Below, one piece after another: positions 25,155 to 34,078 of a DNA stretch of 42,363 bases (the first letter of the stretch is position 1; every line of letters starts with the position of its first letter). The notes below the pieces were generated by a model. It had not been told where the DNA came from, ran no database searches, and saw only the letters and a program-made list of their open reading frames with translations. The DNA lies in NCBI GenBank assembly GCA_027593035.1, contig JAQCJQ010000009.1, forward strand, positions 1 to 42,363, in the 5' to 3' direction. Source of the stretch: Bacteroidota bacterium (GTDB taxonomy: Bacteria; Bacteroidota; Bacteroidia; Flavobacteriales_D; Sanyastnellaceae). The position numbers and the translations under genes were made by a program.

Positions 25155-25526
25155 ATGGCAGAAACACGCTACACGGACAAAGACCTCCAGGAATTTGAGG
25201 CTTTGATTCAAGAGAAATTGAACGTTGCACGAGAGAATTACGGTGAGTTGAAACGAGCGCTGTCCCACGAGGATGACAACACGACAGACGATACGTCGCC
25301 CACTTTCAAAATGATGGAGGACGGTTCGGAGACGATGAGTCGGGAAGAGACCGCTCAATTGGCATCACGACAGGAAAAGTTCATCCGAAATCTGGAGAAC
25401 GCTTTGCTCCGCATTAAAAACAAGACCTTCGGCATCTGCCGAGTGACGGGAAAGCTGATTCCAAAGGCGCGTCTTCGTTTGGTTCCCCATGCTACCATGT
25501 CCATTGAAGCGAAGAACCAGCAATAA
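25155..25526 (+). CDS. TraR/DksA-family protein with a reduced zinc-finger region
   Basis: This 123-residue acidic helical protein matches the Bacteroidota DksA/TraR-like family. It has a coiled-coil N-terminal half, the DDTSPTFKMMEDG and LASRQEKFIRNLE blocks, and a C-terminal FGICRVTGKLIPKARLR segment. In DksA this end is a C4 zinc finger; here only one cysteine of the pattern remains (FGIC), so zinc binding is unlikely. DksA proteins bind RNA polymerase with ppGpp, and whether this family does is not known to me. It lies 7 nt after ileS and 3 nt before lspA, a common order in the phylum. Confidence 0.85.
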   Translation: MAETRYTDKDLQEFEALIQEKLNVARENYGELKRALSHEDDNTTDDTSPTFKMMEDGSETMSREETAQLASRQEKFIRNLENALLRIKNKTFGICRVTGKLIPKARLRLVPHATMSIEAKNQQ

Positions 25527-25529
25527 ACG

Positions 25530-26192
25530 TTGACACGCTTTCAATCATTGGGAGGATGGTTTTTGGCCATTGTGTTGCCATTGTTGGTGACCGATCAGTT
25601 GATCAAGGTTTGGATTAAATTGTCTTTTTCTGTTGGAGAACAAAGTCCACTCATCCCGGGTCTGATTGAGCTGCAATTCATTGAAAACGAGGGGATGGCA
25701 TTTGGTTGGGCGCTTCCAGGCATGGCCGGAAAACTGCTGTTGACCTCATTTCGTTTGGTCGCGGCTGTCGGGTTGGGTTTCTATTTCAACAAACTGCTGA
25801 AAGAAAGAGCGCACAGGGGATTGTTGGCGTGCATCTCGCTCATATGGGCCGGTGCGATTGGCAACATCATTGACAGCGCTGTATATGGCGTGTTGTTCTC
25901 GCGAAGTTCTTGGGGCTTGGTAGCCCAATTCCTGTCAGAAGAGGGAGGCTATGCACCGATTTTGATGGGCAATGTGGTGGACATGTTCCATTTCACTGCT
26001 CGGTGGCCGGCTTGGTGGCCCATTGATGGTATGCGTTCCCATGAGATTTTCCCGCCCATCTGGAATTTAGCGGATGCCGCTATATCAATTGGTGTGATTA
26101 CGCTGCTGATTGCTCAGCGAAGGTTTTTTGCGGACGCATCGGAGAATGTGGTTTCAGAGCCTGCGACCTCGTCTGAGGGAGCGGAGGCTTAA
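25530..26192 (+). CDS. lspA: Lipoprotein signal peptidase (signal peptidase II)
   Basis: This 220-residue inner-membrane aspartyl protease cleaves prolipoprotein signal peptides before the lipidated cysteine. Membrane segments are visible, and the catalytic aspartates are expected in GNVVD (Asp151) and NLAD (Asp182); ENEGMAFGW and GNIID are also family blocks. It is longer than E. coli LspA (about 165 residues), with an insertion before the second motif, as in other Bacteroidota. The start is TTG 25530, three bases after the DksA-like stop, giving MTRFQSLGGW. It would process the lipoproteins encoded in this window. Its stop shares the palindrome TTAA with the stop of convergent ispG. Confidence 0.93.
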   Translation: MTRFQSLGGWFLAIVLPLLVTDQLIKVWIKLSFSVGEQSPLIPGLIELQFIENEGMAFGWALPGMAGKLLLTSFRLVAAVGLGFYFNKLLKERAHRGLLACISLIWAGAIGNIIDSAVYGVLFSRSSWGLVAQFLSEEGGYAPILMGNVVDMFHFTARWPAWWPIDGMRSHEIFPPIWNLADAAISIGVITLLIAQRRFFADASENVVSEPATSSEGAEA

Positions 26193-28123
26193 TGTGAGGC
26201 GATCACGGGCTCAACCCAATCGCCATGCGCTCGAATCAATTCAACGAGTGCATCGACCGCCTCAGCCTCCGGTACATTGCGTTGAATGACCTCCTTTTCC
26301 TTGTACAGTGTGATCTTGCCAGGTCCTGTGCCAACGTAGCCATAATCGGCATCGGCCATTTCTCCAGGACCATTGACGATGCAACCCATGATGCCAATCT
26401 TCACTCCCTTCAAATGCGAGGTGACTTTCCGAATTTTCGCCGTGGTCTCTTGAAGGTCAAAAAGCGTCCTTCCGCAACTTGGACAGCTGATGTACTCTGT
26501 TTTTGAAATGCGAGTCCGTGTCGCTTGAAGAATTCCAAATGCCGTAGAGTTTCGCCATTGCAAGGGAACGTCTGTGCCGCCCAACCAAAGGCCATCACCG
26601 AAGCCGTCCAACAGCGGACCTCCTAGATCGGTGGCTGCATGCAGTTGGTAGGTTTCGGGCTCGGTTGCCTCAGGCTGCCGATGTAATATCACGGGAACAG
26701 TACACTGAACCTCGTCCAATCGCATGCACATTGCACGCAATGAAGCCATCGCATGGGCGTGCGTTGTCGTCAGCACCAACACCACGTTGTTTTGAAACTT
26801 CACCCATTCAATGAAGGCATCCGTGAGGTGATCTCGCTCGACTTTCACAAAGTGTATATCGGCTTCAATGGCCGCAATTGATGGTGCGCTTGCCCAGGTT
26901 TGCGCATCCCACAAAGGATAGTGGCGAGTACCGCCAGCAAAAGCCGGGGCATTTTGAATGACGCCGAGCGTCCCGGGCAATTCAAAACCAACGGTTTGAT
27001 CTCCAGCATAGATAAAATCGCAAGCGAAATCATCCAGGTTCCATTTGTCCAATGGCACAGAATACCGGTACCCACATCCGAACAATCTTGCGGGCGTGAT
27101 GGGTTGATTGCTCAGATCATGGACCACAACAGGGACGTGTCGATGACCGATGTTGGCCACTTCATGGGTCAATCTCCTTTGGTAGGAGAACGGGTCAAAA
27201 CTGAGCGGTACGGAGGGAATGTCCTCGAGGTCGAGCCGGCCATGATAACGCTCAACCAACTTACGAGCAACGGGCAATTCAGCCTCGGGCGCTTCCGTCA
27301 ACGAAACGCGCACGGTATCACCTAAGCCGTCTTCCAGCAAAACTCCTATGCCCACAGCGCTTTTGATGCGACCGTCTTCGCCGTCCCCCGCCTCTGTCAC
27401 TCCCAAGTGCAACGGATAATCCATGCCTTCCTTGTCCATGTGAGCGACCAGCACTTGTGGGTTGGAAGCTTTCATTGAAATGACCACGTCGTGGTAGTTG
27501 TGCAAGCGACAGATTCGCAAAAACTCCATCGCACTTTCGACCATGCCCATGGGCGTATCGCCATAACGACCGAGAATGCGGTCGGATAAAGAGCCATGGT
27601 TCGTGCCGATGCGCATCGCCCGTCCAAGCGCCTTGCACTTGATGACCAGCGGAGTGAAACGCGCTTCAATGCGTTTCAACTCATCGGCATACGTGGCATC
27701 GGAATAGGTGAGTTCTTCAAATTTTTTCTTGTCGGCGTAGTTGCCCGGATTGACCCGGATTTTTTCGACATAGTCGGCAGCGACTTCTGCGGCATTGGGC
27801 GTGAAATGGATGTCTGCAACCAGCGGGACATCATGCCCCAATTCCCGGAGCGCCTGGGCAATCTCATTTAGCGCTTCCGCCTCTTTTTTGGAAGGCGCGG
27901 TGATGCGCACGAGCTCACACCCCGCCTCGATCATGCGCACACTTTCAGCCACAGTCAACGGCACATCCATGGTGTCCGCAGTGGTCATGGACTGAATTCG
28001 AATGGGCGCATTGCCACCCATGCTCAACGACCCAATCAGCATTTCGCGCGATGTTCTTCGGCGGTAATTGAAGAGGTTCGCCCCAAAATCTGTAGTTTCC
28101 TGAGAATGCGTGCTGTTTTCCAT
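26189..28123 (-). CDS. ispG: 4-hydroxy-3-methylbut-2-enyl diphosphate synthase, long form
   Basis: IspG (GcpE) makes HMBPP from methylerythritol cyclodiphosphate in the MEP isoprenoid pathway, using a [4Fe-4S] cluster. The TIM-barrel start (NAPIRIQSMTTADTMD) and the cluster ligands Cys547, Cys550 (CPSC), Cys581 and Glu588 (GCIVNGPGE) are present. At 644 residues it is the long, three-domain form found in Bacteroidota, Chlamydiae and plants, not the roughly 370-residue E. coli form. ATG 28123 follows a TAATTTAG element by 18 nt. It is divergent from recO and overlaps lspA by four bases at the stops. Confidence 0.96.
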   Translation of the reverse strand: MENSTHSQETTDFGANLFNYRRRTSREMLIGSLSMGGNAPIRIQSMTTADTMDVPLTVAESVRMIEAGCELVRITAPSKKEAEALNEIAQALRELGHDVPLVADIHFTPNAAEVAADYVEKIRVNPGNYADKKKFEELTYSDATYADELKRIEARFTPLVIKCKALGRAMRIGTNHGSLSDRILGRYGDTPMGMVESAMEFLRICRLHNYHDVVISMKASNPQVLVAHMDKEGMDYPLHLGVTEAGDGEDGRIKSAVGIGVLLEDGLGDTVRVSLTEAPEAELPVARKLVERYHGRLDLEDIPSVPLSFDPFSYQRRLTHEVANIGHRHVPVVVHDLSNQPITPARLFGCGYRYSVPLDKWNLDDFACDFIYAGDQTVGFELPGTLGVIQNAPAFAGGTRHYPLWDAQTWASAPSIAAIEADIHFVKVERDHLTDAFIEWVKFQNNVVLVLTTTHAHAMASLRAMCMRLDEVQCTVPVILHRQPEATEPETYQLHAATDLGGPLLDGFGDGLWLGGTDVPLQWRNSTAFGILQATRTRISKTEYISCPSCGRTLFDLQETTAKIRKVTSHLKGVKIGIMGCIVNGPGEMADADYGYVGTGPGKITLYKEKEVIQRNVPEAEAVDALVELIRAHGDWVEPVIASH

Positions 28124-28141
28124 GGACGAGAACTGAGTTGG

Positions 28142-28149
28142 CTAAATTA
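28142..28149 (-). promoter_or_regulatory. -7-like element (TAATTTAG) of ispG
   Basis: One mismatch from TAnnTTTG, in the divergent ispG/recO interval, 18 nt from the ATG. Confidence 0.35.
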
Positions 28150-28206
28150 ACCCCTCAAGAGGTTGGTTTGTTGACCTGATGGCGTTCGTTTGCGTCCGCT
28201 TGCCCC

Positions 28207-28214
28207 TAACTTTC
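28207..28214 (+). promoter_or_regulatory. -7-like element (TAACTTTC) of recO
   Basis: One mismatch from TAnnTTTG. It ends 4 nt before ATG 28219, again implying a leaderless mRNA. Confidence 0.4.
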
Positions 28215-28218
28215 CATC

Positions 28219-28950
28219 ATGGGTTCCATTTCAATTGACCAAGACCGGGTCATTGTGTTATCGTCGACACCGCACGGTGACCAAACCCGAATCATTCGCG
28301 TTTTGAGTCGTGAGCTGGGAGTGGTTCCATTGTGGGTTCGATTGGGAACTGGAAAAAAACGTCAGGCCGGTCTTTGGCATTCGGGGGCTCTGTTGGATGT
28401 CAGCGGATTGAAACGAAAAGGATCGGATGGTTTGTTTCGATACGCAGAAGCGCATCGGGCCGTGATGTTTGAACAATTGATTTCGGATGTGCGCAGAAGT
28501 TCGGTAGCCTTTTTCCTTGCGGAAGTGGTGCTCAAAACGTTGCCCGAGGAATCGGCGCACCCAGAAGTATTTGACCTGTTTTGGCACACCTTGGAACGGC
28601 TGGAGACCATCCCACAGACGGGATGGATGCATGTCCAGTTTTTAGGTCAGTTGATCGCGCTATTGGGATTGGCTCCAACGCCAGAACCCTTGGAATTGAA
28701 GGGATTGGATTTGCAAACAGGCGAATGGATCGATGGGGTTTACGAAGACGATGATCACCTGGGCCCTCAATTGGCCGCCTTGTTTGTTCATTGGACCACA
28801 CCGGAGGCCACCATGGATTCGCCGCAGAAATTGAGTCCAACCCAGCGCCGTCATCTGGTGTTGGGACAGGTGCGATATTTGCAACATCATTTGAGCGGCC
28901 CAAAGACCATACAGAGCTACGATGTCTTGGAATCCATATTTTCGGTTTAA
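28219..28950 (+). CDS. recO: DNA repair protein RecO
   Basis: This 243-residue protein has the RecO N-terminal OB-fold (RVIVLSSTPHGDQTRIIRVLSRE) and a helical C-terminal domain with GLAPTPEPLELKGLDLQTGEW. RecO helps RecR load RecA on SSB-coated DNA during gap repair. The four zinc cysteines of some RecO proteins are absent, as is usual in this phylum. Its 3' end overlaps the likely promoter of the TonB-dependent receptor gene. Confidence 0.9.
   Translation: MGSISIDQDRVIVLSSTPHGDQTRIIRVLSRELGVVPLWVRLGTGKKRQAGLWHSGALLDVSGLKRKGSDGLFRYAEAHRAVMFEQLISDVRRSSVAFFLAEVVLKTLPEESAHPEVFDLFWHTLERLETIPQTGWMHVQFLGQLIALLGLAPTPEPLELKGLDLQTGEWIDGVYEDDDHLGPQLAALFVHWTTPEATMDSPQKLSPTQRRHLVLGQVRYLQHHLSGPKTIQSYDVLESIFSV
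28937..28944 (+). promoter_or_regulatory. -7 element (TATTTTCG) of the TonB-dependent receptor gene
   Basis: TAnnTTCG match inside the last codons of recO, 10 nt before ATG 28955. Confidence 0.35.
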
Positions 28951-28954
28951 CCCT

Positions 28955-31561
28955 ATGCTTCTTGGCTCAATTCTTGCTAATCGGTTGGCCATGCGCAGAC
29001 GCAGACGGCCAATTCTACAAGTCAAAGGAAGAACGATTGTCTCTTTGCTCACTTTCGTGCTGCTTGGGTTGAGCGCTGCGCAGGGACAGTCGGATTCCAG
29101 CGGGATTGAAACGCAGAAAAATGAAGTCCGGCTGAACAGCCTACCGAAGGCTACCGAGAACACACCTCGCATTATCATGCCGGCGAATCGGGATGTGTTG
29201 AAGGAAAGCAACCAAATTCAAACGGTGGGTTCCGATGGCTTGACGCCCATTCCCTTTGCTGTGGTATTCAACAAGAATTCAGGACAAAGCGTGATGACTG
29301 ATGTCACTGGAAATGCGACCGTATCCCGTTCAGCGATGATGGATACGCTGGTCTTTCGAAGCATCGGATTCATGGACATGGTCGTGTATCCAGGGGACCC
29401 CATTCCTCAGAAAATCCGAATGGTCGAAGATCTGATCAGTTTGGAAACGGCAGAAGTGGTGAGCCAAGGATTGGTGCATGCGCAAGACGCGTCGCTGTCC
29501 ATGCAGGTGGACCGAATGGCCAGTATAGAGCGTCCAGTGGTTCCTTTGGAAGTTCCTCAGAATTCAGCGGAGCTCCTTTGGGCGACCGGTTCTGTCATGG
29601 TTCAACAAAGCCAGCAAGGAGGAGGCTCGCCCATTTTGAGAGGGTTTGAGGCCAATCGGATCTTACTGGTGGTGGACGGCGTTCGAATGAACAATGCCAT
29701 TTACCGGAGTGGTCACTTGCAAAATGCGATCACCATTGATGCCCAGGTGTTGGAGCGGACGGATGTTTTGCTCGGCCCGAACAGCATCTTGTTTGGCAGT
29801 GACGCCTTGGGCGGTGTGATCCATTACCACACCCGGACGCCAAAACTGGGCGTTAAGGACTTCGGTGTCCGGAGCTCAGCGGCGTATCGTACTCCAAATT
29901 CCAGTTGGTCTGGTCACGTTGACGTGGAAATTTCGCGTCCAGGTTGGGCCAGCTTGACCAGTGTTAGCCGATCGGTTTACGGCGATTTGCGGATGGGTCG
30001 CTGGAGACAGCATGGCGATGCTACGTGGGGATTGGATTCGCTTTATGCGGTGCGAGTGAATGGGGTGGATTCGATGTTCGTCAACGCATCCCCCGATATC
30101 CAAAAAGGCTCGGGGTACCAGCAGACCGACTGGCTGCAGAAATTCCGAATCCAAGCGGGCACGGGTGTAGTGGATTTGAATTTCCAGTACAGCACCAGTT
30201 CCAATGTGCCGCGTTACGATGTTTCAAGCGATTGGAGCAATGAACAATTGAAATGGGCGGAGTGGAATTATGGCCCGCAAAGACGCGCTCTGGGCTCCGC
30301 GAAATATGCTCGCCAACTGCAGCAATGGAATGTGGCTTGGGAATCTCAAGTGGCCATTCAACGCATAGAGGAATCGCGCATCAAACGACGTTTTGGGGAC
30401 GATTGGCGGGAGACGCAAACGGAGACAGTTCAGGTATTGAATGGTTACAGCACTTTCAATAAGCGGTGGTATTCTGGCTTGAACGTGACGGCGGGTTTGA
30501 GCGCTTCTTGGGATGCGGTGACTTCGGTGGCGAAACAAGTCCATGTGCTGGACGCCGACAGCGTTCAAGACGCCCTCACACGCTATCCCAATGGTGGCAG
30601 CGGAATGCGCACGCAAGGAGTTTTTGCAACGGCCCAGTGGCCATGGCGGCAACATCGACTTGCAGCGGGTGTCCGCTGGAGCCAGTCCCAATTGAACGCT
30701 CAATTCAATCCCAATGCCAGCTATGCGCTCCCGTTCGACGCATTGAACATGAACAATGGCGCATTGACCGGTGGGATTTCAGGCCAATGGACCAGCAATG
30801 GCCCATGGACCGCCATGACCTCTTTGTCCACGGGCTTCCGACATCCCAACGTCGATGACGTGGGGAAGGTCCGTGAAAAAGGGGGGTTTGTTTTGCTTCC
30901 CAATGATTCCTTGAAGCCAGAATACCTGACCAGTTTGGAGCAGGGTGTGACGTGGAATCTTCAAAATCGAAACGTCCTGACGTGCTCATTGACCGGATTT
31001 GCGAGTTTCTTGGATCATGCGATTGTGCCTCAAAATGCCACGCTGGAGGATGCCTCCATGTTTTGGATTGACGGCGATTCAGCCCAAGTTCAAACACATG
31101 TGAATGCCGACCAAGCCACCATTATCGGAGGGCGTTTTGAAATCAAATCGCAAGTGACTGAACAATGTGGATTCGAAGCTGCCGTCAATTGGACGCGCGG
31201 CAGGCAGGTTGCCAAAGGTGATGAGACGACGCGCCCGATGGCGCACATTCCACCGGTTTTTGGAAGATTGGCCTTGGATTATGAGCGCCGTTGGCTGACG
31301 TTAGAGGGCAATGTATTGTTCAGCGCGAAGAAGCCGATCGCAGATTTTGGAGATTATGCCACGGACAATTTGGATTTGATGCTGCCATCAGGGGCGCCTT
31401 CTTGGTGGACTTTCAATGTTGAAAGTGAAGTGCAACTGCACCCTGCTTTGAAGTTGCGAATGGGATTGCGGAATGTCTTTGACATGCATTACCGCGTTTT
31501 CGCTAGCGGAATCAGCGCGGCGGGCCGCGGGTTCTACACGTCGTTGCATGCTTCGTTCTAA
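28955..31561 (+). CDS. TonB-dependent outer-membrane receptor
   Basis: This is a protein of about 868 residues: N-terminal signal sequence (ending near SAAQGQ), a carboxypeptidase-regulatory-like beta domain (PIPFAVVFNKNSGQS to FRSIGFMDMVV), a TonB plug domain (SPILRGFEANRILLVVDGVR and LLGPNSILFGSDALGGVI), and a 22-strand barrel ending in an aromatic Phe. The plug resembles siderophore, heme and vitamin receptors (FepA/HemR-like) rather than SusC glycan porins, and no SusD gene is adjacent. The ligand is unknown. The start could be ATG 28955 (10 nt after a -7 element) or ATG 28991, which gives a neater signal peptide (MRRRRRPIL...). A still earlier ATG at 28922 overlaps recO. Confidence 0.9.
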   Translation: MLLGSILANRLAMRRRRRPILQVKGRTIVSLLTFVLLGLSAAQGQSDSSGIETQKNEVRLNSLPKATENTPRIIMPANRDVLKESNQIQTVGSDGLTPIPFAVVFNKNSGQSVMTDVTGNATVSRSAMMDTLVFRSIGFMDMVVYPGDPIPQKIRMVEDLISLETAEVVSQGLVHAQDASLSMQVDRMASIERPVVPLEVPQNSAELLWATGSVMVQQSQQGGGSPILRGFEANRILLVVDGVRMNNAIYRSGHLQNAITIDAQVLERTDVLLGPNSILFGSDALGGVIHYHTRTPKLGVKDFGVRSSAAYRTPNSSWSGHVDVEISRPGWASLTSVSRSVYGDLRMGRWRQHGDATWGLDSLYAVRVNGVDSMFVNASPDIQKGSGYQQTDWLQKFRIQAGTGVVDLNFQYSTSSNVPRYDVSSDWSNEQLKWAEWNYGPQRRALGSAKYARQLQQWNVAWESQVAIQRIEESRIKRRFGDDWRETQTETVQVLNGYSTFNKRWYSGLNVTAGLSASWDAVTSVAKQVHVLDADSVQDALTRYPNGGSGMRTQGVFATAQWPWRQHRLAAGVRWSQSQLNAQFNPNASYALPFDALNMNNGALTGGISGQWTSNGPWTAMTSLSTGFRHPNVDDVGKVREKGGFVLLPNDSLKPEYLTSLEQGVTWNLQNRNVLTCSLTGFASFLDHAIVPQNATLEDASMFWIDGDSAQVQTHVNADQATIIGGRFEIKSQVTEQCGFEAAVNWTRGRQVAKGDETTRPMAHIPPVFGRLALDYERRWLTLEGNVLFSAKKPIADFGDYATDNLDLMLPSGAPSWWTFNVESEVQLHPALKLRMGLRNVFDMHYRVFASGISAAGRGFYTSLHASF

Positions 31562-31572
31562 CGGGCAATCGC

Positions 31573-31580
31573 TACCTTCG
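31573..31580 (+). promoter_or_regulatory. -7 element (TACCTTCG) of holB
   Basis: TAnnTTCG match ending 4 nt before ATG 31585. It sits in a small palindrome GCTAC-CTTC-GTAGC (31571-31584). Confidence 0.45.
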
Positions 31581-31584
31581 TAGC

Positions 31585-32712
31585 ATGCGTTTTGCAGAGG
31601 TCATTGGTCACACAGAAATAGGGGCGCGGTTGCGCAATGGAGCGCAATCCAATCGGGTGGCGCATGCGCAGTTATTCGATGGGCCGGAAGGGTCTGGCAC
31701 CCTGGCTCTAGCGCTGGCTTACGCGAGGTTCTTGCATTGCACGGAACGCACAGAGGCGGACTCCTGCGGTCAATGTTCATCGTGTCGCTCCTATGATTCC
31801 TTGCAACATCCGGATTTGCATTGGTCGTTTCCATTTTTCAAGAAGGACGGTGGCGAGCATGCGACATCCCAGCCCTTTCAGGCGGCCTGGCGACTGCGGA
31901 TGTTAACGGGTCCTTACTTCGGTCAATCGGAATGGTTGGACGTCATTGGGGCCGATAAGAAACAGCTGTTCATCAGTGTTCAAGAGGCGTTGGAAATCAA
32001 CCGGAAACTCGGCTTGAAGTCATTTCAAGGAGGGTGGAAAGTGTTGATTTGCTGGTTGCCAGAAACGATGCGTGTGGATACGGCCAACAAGATGCTCAAG
32101 CTCATTGAAGAGCCGACGGATCGCACAGTGATGCTTTTTGTTAGCGAGCACTTTGACCAACTGCTGGCGACCATTCGATCAAGGGTTCAAACGATTCGCG
32201 TGCCTCGATTGTCGGATGCAGAGGCCGCCTCTGGTTTAGTCAATCAATTTGATGTGGATGCGGCTTTGGCTGCACAATGGGTGCAAGTAGTTGAGGGCAA
32301 TGTCGCCGCGGCATTGCGCCTGCAACAGAGTGAGGGGTCAGGCGCTGATTATGGCTTGTTTGTGCGATGGATGCGCGCTTGCTATGGCCAAGATTCTCCG
32401 GCCATGGTGGAGTTGGCTGAGGAAGTATCGAAAATGGGACGGGAGGTGATGAAACGCTTCTTCATTTATTCCATGCACATGGTCCGACAGTGCATTGTGG
32501 GCAATTACGGGGCCATGGAGTTGGTGCGATTGACGGATGAGGAACGCGGTTTTGCAGAAAAATTTGCCCCCTTCATTCACCACGACAATGTGCTCAGACT
32601 CCAATCATTGCTCGAAAAAGCGCACCGGGACATTGCGGGAAATGTCAATGGTCGTTTGGTGTTTCTAGATTTGAGTGTACAAGTCAACATGTTGCTGCGG
32701 AAGACGGCCTAA
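31585..32712 (+). CDS. holB: DNA polymerase III delta-prime subunit
   Basis: This 375-residue clamp-loader subunit of the AAA+ family begins with a typical MRFAEVIGHTEIGARLRNG. It has a degenerate P-loop (GPEGSGTLALA, Thr in place of the Lys), zinc-module cysteines CGQCSSC, and the sensor-1-like LIEEPTDRTVMLFVS block. The lost P-loop lysine fits delta-prime, which does not hydrolyse ATP, rather than DnaX. ricT follows after 22 nt. Confidence 0.9.
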   Translation: MRFAEVIGHTEIGARLRNGAQSNRVAHAQLFDGPEGSGTLALALAYARFLHCTERTEADSCGQCSSCRSYDSLQHPDLHWSFPFFKKDGGEHATSQPFQAAWRLRMLTGPYFGQSEWLDVIGADKKQLFISVQEALEINRKLGLKSFQGGWKVLICWLPETMRVDTANKMLKLIEEPTDRTVMLFVSEHFDQLLATIRSRVQTIRVPRLSDAEAASGLVNQFDVDAALAAQWVQVVEGNVAAALRLQQSEGSGADYGLFVRWMRACYGQDSPAMVELAEEVSKMGREVMKRFFIYSMHMVRQCIVGNYGAMELVRLTDEERGFAEKFAPFIHHDNVLRLQSLLEKAHRDIAGNVNGRLVFLDLSVQVNMLLRKTA

Positions 32713-32719
32713 GCAAACG

Positions 32720-32727
32720 TATCTTCG
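32720..32727 (+). promoter_or_regulatory. -7 element (TATCTTCG) of ricT-gldH
   Basis: Identical to the ileS -7 box and ending 7 nt before ATG 32735. This position favours ATG 32735 over an upstream start within holB. Confidence 0.5.
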
Positions 32728-32734
32728 CTATACT

Positions 32735-34078
32735 ATGAGCTGTAGCAATTGCAAAAAAGGTGAGGACGGAAATCCGCGAGGATGTAAGAGCAATGGAAAT
32801 TGCGGAACGGGTGGTTGTGGACCCATGACGGTATTTGATTGGTTGGAAGGTGTGGCGCTTCCAACGGGGCAGTCTGCTTTCGACGTCGTCGAAGTGCGCT
32901 TCAAGGCCAATCGCAAAGGATTCTTTCGACGATCTGGCGGGTTGGATGTGCAAGTGGGTGATGTCATCGCTGTAGAATCTGATCGGGGCCATGACATTGG
33001 TGTAGTCAGCTTGCGCGGAGAATTGGTCCGTGCTCAGATGAACGCCAAAAAAGTCCGGGACGATCATGAACTGAGCAAAGTCCTGCGCAAAGCAACCCAA
33101 GAAGACATTGACTTGTGGCAAAATGCCCGGATGCGTGAAGGAGAGACCATGACGAAAAGTCGTGAGATCATTCAGCGTTTGGGATTGCGGATGAAATTGT
33201 CTGATGTTGAGTTTCAAGGTGACGGCAAAAAGGTCACTTACTATTACATCTCAGATGACCGGGTTGATTTTCGGGATCTGGTGCGTGAATTGGCCGGAGC
33301 CTTTGCTGTTCGCGTCGAAATGCGACAAATTGGAGCACGGCAAGAAGCTGGGCGCGTTGGAGGCATTGGCGTGTGTGGAAGGGAGTTGTGTTGTGCAAGT
33401 TGGTTGACCGACTTCCGCAGCGTGAGCACTTCCGCAGCGCGCTACCAGCAGATGTCATTGAACCCCCAAAAATTGGCGGGTCAATGCGGAAAGCTAAAGT
33501 GTTGTCTGAATTTTGAGTTGGACCAGTATGTGGAATCGGTCAAAGAATTCCCTTCTCCCAATGCCAAAATTAAAATGAAGGAAGGCCGTGCAGTCGTCTT
33601 CAAAATGGACATTTTCAAGAAGCTCGTTTATTTGCTTCACCTCGATGCTCCGGCAGCTGGTCCTGTGCCGGTTTCGCTGGAAGACATGAAGGAATTGATG
33701 GCGATGAATGAACGCGGAGAATATCCCCATTCCTTGTCAGAATTTGCACTGCAAGAGGAGCCCGATGAGGTGGATGCGGTGTATTCCAATGTAGTTGGTC
33801 AGGACAGCTTGACTCGATTTGACGAACAACGCCAGAAGCGAAGAAAAAAAGGAGGCCGACCAGGATCCGGAGGCAATTCGAATCGTTCGGGAGGTCGAAA
33901 TAACCGAGGACGAAGCAAGGATGGTCCGAAGGCTGCTGCCGCATCGCCGGGAGGTCGATCCGGAGATGCCAAACCGGCATCGAATGCAGAAAGCGGACAA
34001 AACCGAGGTCGGGGACGCTCCAGAGGGAAGGGCGGTCCAACCCCGAGTTCGGAGAACAACCAGAAAAAGGAAGGATGA
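32735..34078 (+). CDS. ricT: RicT/PSP1 (YaaT-like) domain protein
   Basis: This 447-residue protein has a PSP1 domain with the conserved RicT cysteine pairs in CGRELCCASW and CGKLKCCLNFE. In Bacillus, RicT works with RicA and RicF as a [4Fe-4S] complex that aids RNase Y-dependent RNA processing; the role in Bacteroidota is not established. The N-terminus adds five cysteines (3, 6, 17, 23, 28), possibly another metal site. The last 65 or so residues are basic, Gly/Arg/Ser-rich and probably disordered. ATG 32735 gives MSCSNCKKGE, the usual start in the phylum. Its stop overlaps the gldH start as ATGA. Confidence 0.9.
   Translation: MSCSNCKKGEDGNPRGCKSNGNCGTGGCGPMTVFDWLEGVALPTGQSAFDVVEVRFKANRKGFFRRSGGLDVQVGDVIAVESDRGHDIGVVSLRGELVRAQMNAKKVRDDHELSKVLRKATQEDIDLWQNARMREGETMTKSREIIQRLGLRMKLSDVEFQGDGKKVTYYYISDDRVDFRDLVRELAGAFAVRVEMRQIGARQEAGRVGGIGVCGRELCCASWLTDFRSVSTSAARYQQMSLNPQKLAGQCGKLKCCLNFELDQYVESVKEFPSPNAKIKMKEGRAVVFKMDIFKKLVYLLHLDAPAAGPVPVSLEDMKELMAMNERGEYPHSLSEFALQEEPDEVDAVYSNVVGQDSLTRFDEQRQKRRKKGGRPGSGGNSNRSGGRNNRGRSKDGPKAAAASPGGRSGDAKPASNAESGQNRGRGRSRGKGGPTPSSENNQKKEG

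Noticed and set aside
29595-29840. SusC-type receptor of a polysaccharide utilisation locus
   Set aside because: No SusD neighbour or glycoside hydrolases, and the plug domain resembles FepA/heme-type receptors.
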